In this document: piece after piece, positions 30,785 to 39,738 of the stretch
How the letters are laid out: each line of letters opens with the position of its first letter
How positions within the stretch are numbered: the first letter of the stretch is position 1
From: a cyanobacterium endosymbiont of Rhopalodia gibberula
Lineage (GTDB): Bacteria; Cyanobacteriota; Cyanobacteriia; Cyanobacteriales; Microcystaceae
Reading direction: 5' to 3'
Length of the DNA stretch: 64,000 nucleotides
NCBI RefSeq assembly: GCF_003574135.1
Contig: NZ_AP018341.1
Span: 682,001-746,000, forward strand
Notes under the pieces: model-generated
What the model was told of the DNA's origin: nothing
The model's input: only the letters and a program-made list of their open reading frames with translations
Databases searched by the model: none
Program-made: the position numbers and the translations under genes

Positions 30785-32537
30785 TAATAGTAAAAAAACT
30801 CTCTCTAATAATTAGATTACCTTTAAGCAAAGTATTTGACATTGGGTTAAGAACATAACATTAGTTTTTCTTTCTCCTTAACCTGGAAATACACAAACAT
30901 ATTTTAGAACTACACAAAATAATTAATTATGAAAGCAATTATTTTTTTTAACGTTATCTGCAGATACTATCCTAATTGAAGTTGATCTCATTCTTAATCC
31001 TGTCCAATATAACTTAATCAATAATAAATTTAATTTGTATTTTCTTATTTTAATAAAATAAGAAAATACAAAATCTTTCTACTTGCTCTGATTATGGAGA
31101 GTAATTTATTGAAGAATTTATTTTTTTTTGCTAAAATCAGATATATAATTATCTTCCTAATAGAATACTTTTTTTATAAATTCTATCTTTTAAAAAAGAG
31201 CCTATGAACTAAAAAATCTTAACCTAAATTAAGTTATTTTGTATTTGATTTTAGAATATAATCCTATAAGGTTTCTTCCGTTTTAATTCTTCCAAATTTG
31301 TAGATATACGATTACTAATTATCTATGTTTACCATAGCAGGGTTTTTTTAAAAATTTTTTCTATTTTAGATTAAATATTTTTAGTTTTGTAGTTAATAAG
31401 CTACTCTTAAAACTGTCTATTTTTGCTTTTATAAGCTTAACTTAAATCAACTGGCTAATTTATTAATTATTTTATAAATAAACAAAATTTAATATATTTT
31501 TCACTTTAATTATTTTTTTTAAATTTTCTAACCTATAAGATATTTTCAGAAGTAGCTACTATTATTTATACAGATTTTTACTTTTTATATACTCACTTTT
31601 TGGTTTACGTTAACTAAGATATAGGAGTAATAAAAGTTTTGTTATTTTTTTTAGAATTTCAATTACTTCTCTCTTATTAGAGATAGCTTTTTACGATCTT
31701 ATTTAAGCTAGAATAATGTAAACTATGAGTACATAATATAGTTATAATATTTGTCTAATTTACGGTTTAGAGATTATTAAATTTAATCTAACAATTATTA
31801 TTGTAGTTAATAAATATTTGTAAAATTTATCCTATTCTTTAGGCTAAATTGTTAAAATTTTAAAAATCAGTTCTATGGTTAGAGACTTTATTGAAAATAA
31901 AAAACAAACTATTTTTTATAAAAAAATAGTTTGTTCAAAGATTAATAATCTAATTAAGCTAGAGATTAATTAGTAATTTTTTTTCTGGAGATAATTATTA
32001 CTTCTTCTTTGGAGTTAGCTTTTAGTTAATTTTTAATAAACTAACAATTTCTATGAGCATTGATAGTCTTTTAGTTAAGCAATAGCTAGTAAATAATTAA
32101 CTTTTAAAAAATAAACTCTGTCCCAATCATAGCCTTAAGACATCCAGTCTTTGCTGTTAAATAGAAGTTAACCATAATTTAGAGGATAAGAAACCGGCCT
32201 CATAAATAGCCCATACAAGAGGGCTATATACATACAATAAATAAGCACTAATCGAAAAATCAATAATATTTTTTTGTTTTGCTATTTAAGAAATAAATTT
32301 GGTTTATTACAAGACTAAAAAATAAAAATTAGAAATAATAAATTTAAGAGTAAGTTAGATGTAAATTAATGAGCTATTATTGTTTAGGTTTAATGATTGG
32401 AAGCATTACATCAAAAGATAATGTCAATTATAAAAAAATCAAAGAATCAGGAATAATATCTTTTATATATTAAAATAATCTACATATGAAGATCCAATGC
32501 CATCGACAGTCACACAAACTCTGCTGATTTATATATT
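30785..32537. other. Very AT-rich gap
   Basis: 1.75 kb with runs of A and T and no readable protein text. It contains a perfect hairpin at 31903-31935 and a weaker ATAGCCC/GGGCTAT hairpin at about 32205-32226. The promoter of the NHL-repeat gene must lie in its last part. Confidence 0.5.
31903..31935. repeat. 15-bp perfect hairpin
   Basis: AACAAACTATTTTTT (31903-31917) pairs exactly with 31921-31935 across a 3-base loop. The T-run inside the stem gives it terminator character in either direction, but no intact gene ends nearby. Confidence 0.75.
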
Positions 32538-33731
32538 GTGAAAAACTTCTTCCAAATTAACCGAAACTTTCCCCTTATAGCTGACACAGATGAACCATTC
32601 TGTCAATTTCTTGTTTCCGAAGGCGCAGCTGTCATTTTAGGTGAACAGTCCTCTAATAATTTGGCTATGCCCCTAAAACCTGATGCCACTACTATGTTTG
32701 GTCCAAGAGGTGTTTGTTTAGTTTCCAAAACTGGTCCGTTATGGGTAGCAGACACAGGGCACCATCGACTGTTGGGATGGAAAAATCGTCCTGAAACTGA
32801 TGCCCAACCCGCAGACTTGGTAATTGGACAACCAGACTTTCATCAGGAAGGACAAAATGCCAATGGAACTCCTCAAAGCAATACCTTCAGTGTTCCTACA
32901 GGAATTTGCACTTGTGGAGAAGGATTAGCGGTAGCTGATGCTTGGAACCATAGAGTCTTAATCTGGAAAGAACTACCTCAAGATCATAATGTTCCTGCAG
33001 ATATTGTATTAGGACAAACAGACTTTCACCAAAATCAAGTTAACCGAGGAGAAATTAATACAGCTGCAGATAGGATGCACTGGCCCTATGGCGTTTTTTA
33101 TCATCGAGGCTATTTTTTTGTCGCAGATACTGGAAATAGACGGGTGTTAGGGTGGAATCGACTCCCGGAAGTTAATGGACAACCGGCAGATTTTGTTTTA
33201 GGACAGTCCCAGATGAATCTGCGAGACGAAAATGGAGGAGGAACCCCAACCGCTTCAAGTATGCGTTGGCCTCATACGTTAGCAATTTGGCAAAATAACC
33301 TAGTTGTGACTGATGCGGGAAATAATCGTGTAATGATTTGGGATGGGATACCAACTGAAAATAATGTTCCCTGTAAACTAGTTTTAGGTCAATCAAATTT
33401 TCAAGATGTAGAACTTAATCAAGGGGTTTATTGGCCATGTTCTAGTAGTTTAAGTATGCCGTATGGCGTAGCTGTTCATAAGCAATGGCTGATGGTGGCA
33501 GACACGTCTAATTCTCGTTTATTAGGGTGGACAGAGTCCCTAGAGATGGGTATCTCTTCCCAAGGATTAATAGGTCAACTTAATTTTCGTAGTAAGGGAG
33601 AAAATCGTTCCTACGGGAGGACTTATCGTAATAGTTTAAGTTGGCCCTATGGTATCTCGGTTTGTGGTGATACGGCTATTGTTGCTGATTCTGGAAATAA
33701 TCGGGTTTTATTATGGTCTATTCAAAGTTGA
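32538..33731 (+). CDS. NHL-repeat beta-propeller protein
   Basis: Protein of 397 residues built from six repeats of about 58 residues. Each has a variant of (D/N)xxNxR(V/L)L(G/I)W and most continue with PADxVLGQxxF: HHRLLGW near 76, NHRVLIW near 139, NRRVLGW near 206, NNRVMIW near 267, NSRLLGW near 325 and NNRVLLW near 390. Six repeats make a closed propeller, a platform for protein or ligand binding; no catalytic motif is visible. No signal peptide is evident, so it is probably cytoplasmic. The start is GTG, with no strong Shine-Dalgarno. It stands alone in eroded DNA, which suggests active retention. The partner cannot be told from context. Confidence 0.85.
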   Translation: MKNFFQINRNFPLIADTDEPFCQFLVSEGAAVILGEQSSNNLAMPLKPDATTMFGPRGVCLVSKTGPLWVADTGHHRLLGWKNRPETDAQPADLVIGQPDFHQEGQNANGTPQSNTFSVPTGICTCGEGLAVADAWNHRVLIWKELPQDHNVPADIVLGQTDFHQNQVNRGEINTAADRMHWPYGVFYHRGYFFVADTGNRRVLGWNRLPEVNGQPADFVLGQSQMNLRDENGGGTPTASSMRWPHTLAIWQNNLVVTDAGNNRVMIWDGIPTENNVPCKLVLGQSNFQDVELNQGVYWPCSSSLSMPYGVAVHKQWLMVADTSNSRLLGWTESLEMGISSQGLIGQLNFRSKGENRSYGRTYRNSLSWPYGISVCGDTAIVADSGNNRVLLWSIQS

Positions 33732-35033
33732 AACCAGTAAGTAATCAACTCTAATTAGCACTTTTTATGGTAACTCTTTTCGATAACTACTTTTATAAAA
33801 TTTTTTTAGCTAAATCATATTCATTACAAAATATCTTTCCGATAATTTTATGAGCTTTTACTGATGCCATTTTCCTTCTATAAAAAGATATTAATTATTT
33901 TTTTTACTCTGTAAAATTACTTTGTATTTTCCAACCTTTTCTATATAAGAAAAACCTATTAAGGTCTATAGACTACAATTGAATAGCTTTTTAAGAGGTT
34001 TTATCTATTCTTTATTACAAGTTATTTTTTTCTATTTTTTGGATAATTCTACAATTTTTTCCCTTGAATAGTCTATCCATAAATTGCTTTTCTAATTATA
34101 TATACTAATAATTTCATAGAATCTACAATTTATTTAACCTTCCATTGTCTTGGATTTAAACATGATATTTCTATTTTTATTTACATTCAAGAAATAATTT
34201 TAAGATCGCGAGTTAACATTGATAATGTTTGTTCTTTTAATTGAATCAGCTAAGTTTTTAGGCTGACTTATATTCAGCGATTGCTAGATAAGTGATAAAT
34301 TTTTTATTTTTACCTAGACAACAAACTATCCCTAAATTAGGTATCATTGACCTTAAACTTATTAATATAATTCAAAAAAAGAAACTATAACTATTCTTAA
34401 TCTTAATTAAGTTTCTATCTTAGAAGTAATTCATTTTTTTTTATTTAAAAAATAATCGAGCAATTTAGTTAGGCTATCATGAAGTACGTAATGCTATTTT
34501 TTTATTATTTTACAATGTTCAATTTCTGTCACTAGCTTTTCAGTTAGTTGTTTCCCGTTCTAAAGTACGGTTTTGAATGATAACTTCTAAAGTTTAAGTT
34601 TTGTTGATTAATTGTAGATTAACTTTTTTATAAACCTTTTATATTTTTATTGGTTTTCTGAAGGAACTTACTAATAAGGCTAAATAATTCAGTTACAATA
34701 AAGCTCAATCCCAATAAACTTATAAATTAACTTGTATTGAGATGAAGAGTCGTCATTGCTTTCATTGCTTTTTAATATGAAGTAAATCAAGACATAACAT
34801 AAATAAAAATCAGTTCTTATGTTCGACATGACGTATAAAACTAATGTTTGTAATCTAAGTTTTTTAGGCAGGTTTTAATTTTTTGTAAATGAACAAAAAG
34901 AAGATTACACTGAACTAACGATATAAAATAAACTAGTAAAATGTCAAATAGAAGAACTTCAGATTTATTTATATAAGACAAAAAGTTTAAATCTAGTAAT
35001 ATCTCCCAAAATGAGAGTAGCATTTCGCGTATT
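33732..35033. other. AT-rich gap
   Basis: 1.3 kb without a gene. All frames are broken every few codons, and I could not read a convincing remnant. The minus-strand open stretch at 34841-35023 has random-looking composition. Confidence 0.5.
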
Positions 35034-35171
35034 TTATTTTTGTTGGTTTTGTTGTTGATATTGACTAATTATATGAACAATCATGCCAGAGGGGAAATTA
35101 GGAAACGGAATTAAATCAGCAACGCAAAAAACAACAGTACTAGCTAGGAAGAATTTTAAAAAACAACTCAT
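35034..35171 (-). CDS. Possible small secreted or membrane peptide (45 aa)
   Basis: A complete minus-strand ORF of 45 residues, MSCFLKFFLASTVVFCVADL followed by a Pro/Phe-rich stretch and a Gln-rich tail ending QQQNQQK. The first 20 residues are hydrophobic after one Lys, like a signal or membrane anchor. AGGT lies about 11 bases before the ATG, a weak ribosome site. It is unusually clean for this eroded neighbourhood. It may be a real small protein, or the N-terminal part of a decayed gene. Family not recognised. Confidence 0.4.
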   Translation of the reverse strand: MSCFLKFFLASTVVFCVADLIPFPNFPSGMIVHIISQYQQQNQQK

Positions 35172-35408
35172 GATGATAGACCTGTGTGCAATCTCCTCTT
35201 CACTATCTTAGAATTAACTTGCTTAAATCTTCCTCTAATTGGATGAACTACTTAAACTCTCATTTTTACGAAAATTTAATCGATTAACCACGAACCTATC
35301 AATGGAACTGATATAGTAATGACTACTGTAGTAATTTACGAAGTGATCAACCAATATATTTTAGAATAGCCAGAAATTGATAATGATATGGAAATCCTAG
35401 AACATGTT

Positions 35409-35765
35409 TCAAGGAAATTTACTAGTAACTTTACCGATAATATGATGAAGGGTTATAAAACCAAAATACCGACTATCATTACTTTCTGCTTTATTTTCCC
35501 CCAACAAAAAACAGTTACCATTTTTATCAACTAAAACAACTCGTTTGATAATCTTTAAATTATGACGGTAAGGATGCTTAGCTACGACTAAGTCCCCTAT
35601 TTCGGGCAAACGGCGACGGTAGGCTCTTGTGTCTACAAGGACCTCCTCTCCTGCCTTAAGCAGGGGAAACATAGAAGCCCCTGTAACACAAAACCGTTGA
35701 CGCAATCTTAACAACCAGAAAAGTAATTCTTGATTCTTACTAGTAATGATCAACTGTATGTACAC
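35409..35765 (-). CDS. sodX: Nickel-type superoxide dismutase maturation peptidase
   Basis: S26 signal-peptidase-like protein of 118 residues that removes the leader of Ni-SOD so that the new N-terminal His can bind nickel. The catalytic Ser is in GASMFPLLKAGEEVLVD (S31), and the general-base Lys is in LKIIKRVV (about K74). Ends with a conserved GxNxxxSxDSRxxG-like box (LLGENKAESNDSRYFG). It lacks the membrane anchor of housekeeping signal peptidase, as in the SodX family. It starts 18 bases after sodN on the same strand, and this sodN-sodX order is the known arrangement in marine cyanobacteria. Both genes are intact. Confidence 0.93.
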   Translation of the reverse strand: MYIQLIITSKNQELLFWLLRLRQRFCVTGASMFPLLKAGEEVLVDTRAYRRRLPEIGDLVVAKHPYRHNLKIIKRVVLVDKNGNCFLLGENKAESNDSRYFGFITLHHIIGKVTSKFP

Positions 35766-35783
35766 TACCTAAAATAAACAAAT

Positions 35784-36242
35784 TTAGCTAGCTCTTACCC
35801 AGACTACATCCCGATTCTTGCTGGACCAGAACATAGTATGAATTTTCTCAACAGTAGCAAGTAATTCGGTGGCTTGGTCCAAGCTAACTCCTACCTTACA
35901 CGCAGAGCAAAGTTTAGCTGCTTTCCAAAAAGTGTCGTGAAGATCAGGATATTTTTCTAAATGTACAGGTTTAAAGTAGTCAGTCCAAAGAATAAGTAAT
36001 TCTTCTTTAGTTTTTTGTGCTTGCTCTTCCTTAATTGCGATATAGCGAGAAAGAGTATTAGCAGTGCCATGATCTCCGACAGAAGGATTAAGGTCTAAGA
36101 TTTTCTTCGTCATAGACAATACCGCTTCAGCGTAGATACGAGCAGAGGCGGTATCATAAACACCACAAGGTCCATCGCAGTGAGCACTAACCTCTGGCGC
36201 ACGGAAGTGCTTTTTAATTTGAGTAGCAATTCTGTTGAGCAT
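35784..36242 (-). CDS. sodN: Nickel superoxide dismutase
   Basis: Converts superoxide to oxygen and hydrogen peroxide with a Ni centre. The precursor is 152 residues: a 20-residue leader (MLNRIATQIKKHFRAPEVSA), then the mature N-terminus HCDGPCGVYD. Within it His1, Cys2 and Cys6 are the nickel ligands (the nickel hook) and Tyr9 is the gating tyrosine; all are present. The rest is the four-helix bundle of the hexamer subunit. sodX follows 18 bases downstream. A Ni enzyme avoids iron and may suit a nitrogen-fixing or iron-limited cell; this last point is inference. The frame is intact, in contrast to the sdhB pseudogene next to it. Confidence 0.97.
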   Translation of the reverse strand: MLNRIATQIKKHFRAPEVSAHCDGPCGVYDTASARIYAEAVLSMTKKILDLNPSVGDHGTANTLSRYIAIKEEQAQKTKEELLILWTDYFKPVHLEKYPDLHDTFWKAAKLCSACKVGVSLDQATELLATVEKIHTMFWSSKNRDVVWVRAS

Positions 36243-36642
36243 AGTTTTCTGAGATATATCTAATCTTTCAATAAAACGTTCGTAAACGTCATTATAAGGA
36301 GCTGTTGTTAGGGAAAACTTTTCCTGTAACTCCCCTACTCCTAATTTTAATTGAAAAGTGTAGGCATTTCAGATCTTAAAATTCTAGATTCTTGCCTTTA
36401 CCCTTATGGTTTCCCAATAGTTACACTATATTGATTATTTAAATACTGTCCAAACCTTTGAATACAAAGGTTTAGAATGTTAAAACTGACCGAGGAAAAT
36501 GAACTGTTTTGCGGCTTATACAGCTTGGGTAAATCATCCTTCAGCTTACGTTGTGGACATTTTTGATGCTTCCTTTCGGTAAGATAGTAATTAAACCTAC
36601 CAATATCATGGAATTGATAAGCAGACTCAAAATGACTGCCTC
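36243..36642. other. Intergenic region upstream of sodN
   Basis: 400 bases that should contain the sodN promoter and the 3' end of the sdhB pseudogene transcript. A plus-strand 27-codon ORF beginning near 36498 (MNCFAAYTAWVNHPSAYVVD...) is too short and unmatched to call. An AAACCTTTG/CAAAGGTTT pair near 36453-36476 forms a small hairpin. Confidence 0.4.
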
Positions 36643-37625
36643 TTAGCAGCTTTTTGCTTGTACCCGTTCGATTAGTAATCGAACCTCATCGGTTCCTTTT
36701 GATGGTTTAAAAGTGAGGGAAAACTTACCACTCGCTACCATTCGTACCCCCAAAGGAACAAGACTAAACAATCCTTTTAAATCTCTCAAATAATTCCCTA
36801 CTACAAATAGTCCAAACTTACGTTCATCAATCCATCCCCCTTGTTTGACTAAGTCTACCAAAACTTTACGATGCCGAATTGCACGACTGTATTGAGAATC
36901 TTTTGTGGCTAAAATTTTTTGTTTAATGTAACCAATTTGGTTCATGGGGAAAACGCCCATGGGACACACGGCATTACAAAAATAGCAACGAGTACACCCC
37001 CAAACTCCTTAGGTTACATCATTATGAGTTTCTATGCGAGTTTCAGTTTCTGTATCCCGTGAATCAACTATCATACGTTGTGTTTTGGCGAGAGAGTGAG
37101 GACCAACAAAATCGGGGTTAACCTTAAGAGCGTTACATTCGGAATAACAGGCTCCACACATGATGCAGCTGCTGGTCTGATTGAGACGTGATCGCTCTTC
37201 GGGGGTTTGCAGGAATTCATGTTCAGAAATAGAATGTGCCTTTATACTGACGTAGGGTTCTATGGCTTCTAATTTTTTCCAAAAAAGGGACATGTCCACT
37301 ACTAAATCCTTAACTACTGGGAGGTTTTCTAGGGGGCAATGGTTATGGTTGGCGTTTTTTCTTTCTCAGAGTGTCTAAATTTTTCAAGTTAACTGCCCAC
37401 ATTTTCTTTGCAAGCAAGGGCAGAACGACCATTAATTTTCATGTTACAACTACCACAGATCGTATTACGACAATTTTTACGAAAAGCAAGAGTTCCATCT
37501 TTTTCCCATTTAATACGATTGAGACAATCCAAAATAGTTGCGTTCAACTTCACGTCCAAGCTATAAGTCTGTGAATGAGGTGTTTTATTAAACTTTTGTC
37601 GCAGAATTTTAAATTGAACTTTCAT
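36643..37625 (-). pseudogene. sdhB: Succinate dehydrogenase iron-sulfur subunit, inactivated
   Basis: Whole-length sdhB can still be read on the minus strand. The N-terminal 2Fe-2S ferredoxin domain is intact (CRNTICGSCNMKINGRSALAC). A TAA at 37389-37391, where the family has Glu or Gln, ends it after ACKENVGS. The same frame then continues (LEKFRHSEKEKTPTITIAP) to a five-base G run at 37332-37336, where a missing base shifts the frame. It resumes as ENLPVVKDLVVDMSLFWKKL with the second cluster CIMCGACYSEC. A second TAA at 37009-37011 interrupts NDVT-stop-GVWGCTRC, then CYFCNAVCPMGVFP gives the last cluster and the frame runs to its natural end. Three independent lesions make it non-functional. 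Loss of SDH removes a TCA and respiratory entry step. Confidence 0.93.
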
Positions 37626-38195
37626 AGGAAAGACATAGGAGAATTTATTAGAAGAGGAGTAAGGATAACCATATCTATTAGTTTAGTATGCCAACACATT
37701 CACTAAAATATCTTAATCATTATTCCATCACAGCCACAATAGAGATTGTCGAAAGTTGACAATCTCTATTGTGTATCTTCTTGCTTAGCCTTCTTTTAAG
37801 ACTGCAATTAAACGGCGAGGTTTTTTCAACTTCTGGGGCAATTCCATAGATTGAAATCCTAGCAAATGGCTCCGCGACTTTCAGAGTTAATCCTTTCGTC
37901 GACCCATAAGTATATTCCCCCAAACTCAGTATTACAAAGGTTATCCAGATTGTAGAGTCCAACTTTAAAAAACTTATTTTTAGACTGAGTAACTCAAATT
38001 TATCACGATCTTAGGGGTAAATTTTCTGAAGGGGAGGCACTTCTCATTGCATTTTGTCTTCTTGAACTGTCTGCTTCTCCCGTTCATAATTGTTGAAAAT
38101 TTTCTTGATTTTATTAGGAAGATAACGCTATATTTTTGATATGGTCAATAAAAGCAACGATCATTAAACTTCAATCAAGGAACATCGATAACATC
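37626..38195. other. Intergenic region between sdhB remnant and cyAbrB
   Basis: Contains the hairpin at 37735-37773 and the cyAbrB promoter. Just upstream of that hairpin, the minus strand at 37907-37785 reads MGRRKD, two stops, then FQSMELPQKLKKPRRLIAVL before TAA. This may be the remnant of a small basic protein whose terminator is the hairpin. It is not recognised and could be chance. Confidence 0.35.
37735..37773 (-). repeat. 16-bp perfect hairpin, possible relic terminator
   Basis: CACAATAGAGATTGTC (37735-37750) pairs exactly with 37758-37773 across a 7-base loop. It lies 12 bases past the stop of the possible small minus-strand remnant ending at 37785, which would make it that gene's terminator, although no T-run follows. 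Confidence 0.85.
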
Positions 38196-38591
38196 ATGAC
38201 CGACAAACCAATCCCTTTAACGGGAAAAGCCCTACTTCAAAAAGTCAAAGAGCTATCCCACAAACCACGGAGAGAAACAGCCAAAGATTGTGGCTATTAC
38301 TCGGTTACAAAAGACGGGCAAGTCCGCGTCAATTTGACGGAGTTCTATGACGCGGTGTTGGGAGCAAAAGGAGTTCCTCTTGAGCCAGGAACTGCTAAGG
38401 ATGGTCGAGGACGTGAACCCACTTACCGTGTAAGTGTCCACAAAAATGGTCAAATTGTCATCGGATCAACATACACCCAAGAGATGGGATTGAAACCTGG
38501 AGATGAGTTTGAAATTAAATTGGGATATAAACACATTCACCTCAAACAAATTGGAGATGATGGAGAGGTCGTTGAGGAAGAAGCGGCTTAG
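38196..38591 (+). CDS. cyAbrB-family transcriptional regulator
   Basis: Cyanobacterial AbrB-like DNA-binding protein of 131 residues. It has the conserved N-terminal block (PLTGKALLQKVKELSHKPRR, then KDCGYYSV) and the C-terminal AbrB swapped-hairpin DNA-binding domain (YRVSVHKNGQIVIGSTYTQE, then GLKPGDEFEIKLGYKHIHLK). An in-frame start at 38136 would add 20 unrelated residues; the ATG at 38196 (MTDKPIPLTGKA) matches the family start. cyAbrB proteins control carbon, nitrogen and, in some species, hydrogenase genes as global regulators. I cannot tell cyAbrB1 from cyAbrB2 with certainty. Retention in a shrinking genome suggests that carbon/nitrogen balance is still regulated. Confidence 0.93.
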   Translation: MTDKPIPLTGKALLQKVKELSHKPRRETAKDCGYYSVTKDGQVRVNLTEFYDAVLGAKGVPLEPGTAKDGRGREPTYRVSVHKNGQIVIGSTYTQEMGLKPGDEFEIKLGYKHIHLKQIGDDGEVVEEEAA

Positions 38592-38855
38592 GAATTATTT
38601 GATCTAGACAAAGATTATAGAATCTCTTGAGCCTAAAAAACTCCATTGGATGGGTTCACCTTTACCTGTTCTTATTAGAGTCTAATGGATAAAATTAGTC
38701 CTAAAGGCCATCGTCTTACCCGGGGCGGCGTAATATAAGAAACAGACGTTAGCCCCCATAGATTTCTCTGGGAAACCTGTCCGAATTCAAATATTTTTCT
38801 AGGGTAGTAACGATAGATTCTTCATTAGGAGATATAGACAGTATAAGGAATAATT

Positions 38856-39692
38856 TTGTTATCCCAATTGTATTCTTGGATAATTTTGCTCCCGACTCTT
38901 TCTGGGACAGTCAAAGTGTGCCTCTTTCTAATCACTTGGTTTATACTCTGGCTACCTTTGGCTTGGTATATAGCCAGGAAAGTTGGCTGGCAACCCTTTA
39001 GTCCTTTAGTGGGTTCGGAAAAACTCTCTCTTGTTATGTCCCTTTATTTAACTGTTCCTCTTCTAGTATGGCTAACTATTTCAGTAGAAGGAACATTAAT
39101 ATCAGACTATGGACTAGAGTTGCAACTAACTTTTTTAATTTCTTTACTTTTGGGAATAGGATTAGGAATTGCTGGTTTAGGAATTTCTTTTGGACTCGAA
39201 GGATGGTTTGGTTGGTTAATTTGGCAAAAAAATAATTTATATCGTCTGAGTAAACTGGGAATACCTTTGTTAGGGTTAGGACTTTGGGTAGGAATTACTG
39301 AAGAATTAATCTTTCGGGGAATTTTACTCAATTTACTACAACAAGACTATTCCCTAGGAATAGCTGCTATTATCTCCAGTGGTATTTTTGCCTTCTTACA
39401 CTTACTTTGGGAAAGACAAGAAACAATTCCTCAACTCCCTGGATTATGGATAATGGGTATGATTTTGGTGTGGGCTAGAATAATGGGCGAAGGAAGTTTA
39501 GCTTTAGCATCAGGACTCCATGCGGGGTGGATTTGGGGGTTATCGTGCATAGATGCGGCTGAATTGATTTCTTACACTGATAAGGAAGCTACTGGGGGAG
39601 TTGGTTGGAAAAGACAACCTTTAGCTAGGATATCCGGGATTTTTTGTCTGTTGGGAACAGGTTTAGTTTTATGGCAATTATCTTTATTTTAA
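38856..39692 (+). CDS. CPBP family intramembrane metalloprotease
   Basis: Membrane protein of 278 residues with about seven hydrophobic segments. It carries the CPBP (Rce1/Abi) motifs: EELIFRGILLNLL near residue 150 (EExxxR) and FAFLHLLWERQ near 178 (FxxxH), with the third conserved His in SGLHAGWIWG near 222. Family members are glutamic intramembrane endopeptidases of mostly unknown substrate; in bacteria some are linked to bacteriocin self-immunity. It starts with TTG, supported by ATAAGGAA about 7 bases upstream. The frame is intact. A 264-base gap with no recognised feature separates it from cyAbrB. Confidence 0.85.
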   Translation: MLSQLYSWIILLPTLSGTVKVCLFLITWFILWLPLAWYIARKVGWQPFSPLVGSEKLSLVMSLYLTVPLLVWLTISVEGTLISDYGLELQLTFLISLLLGIGLGIAGLGISFGLEGWFGWLIWQKNNLYRLSKLGIPLLGLGLWVGITEELIFRGILLNLLQQDYSLGIAAIISSGIFAFLHLLWERQETIPQLPGLWIMGMILVWARIMGEGSLALASGLHAGWIWGLSCIDAAELISYTDKEATGGVGWKRQPLARISGIFCLLGTGLVLWQLSLF

Positions 39693-39738
39693 TCTAGGAA
39701 GTTTATTCAACTAGACTGAGCAATCATTTGACTGTCGA

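Noticed and set aside
36498-36581. 27-codon plus-strand ORF (MNCFAAYTAWVNHPSA...)
   Set aside because: Too short, no ribosome site, no recognised family; could be chance.
38655-38800. Less AT-rich patch between cyAbrB and the CPBP gene that looked like a structured RNA
   Set aside because: I could not fit it to tmRNA, RNase P RNA, SRP RNA or 6S RNA, and neither strand gives recognisable protein text.
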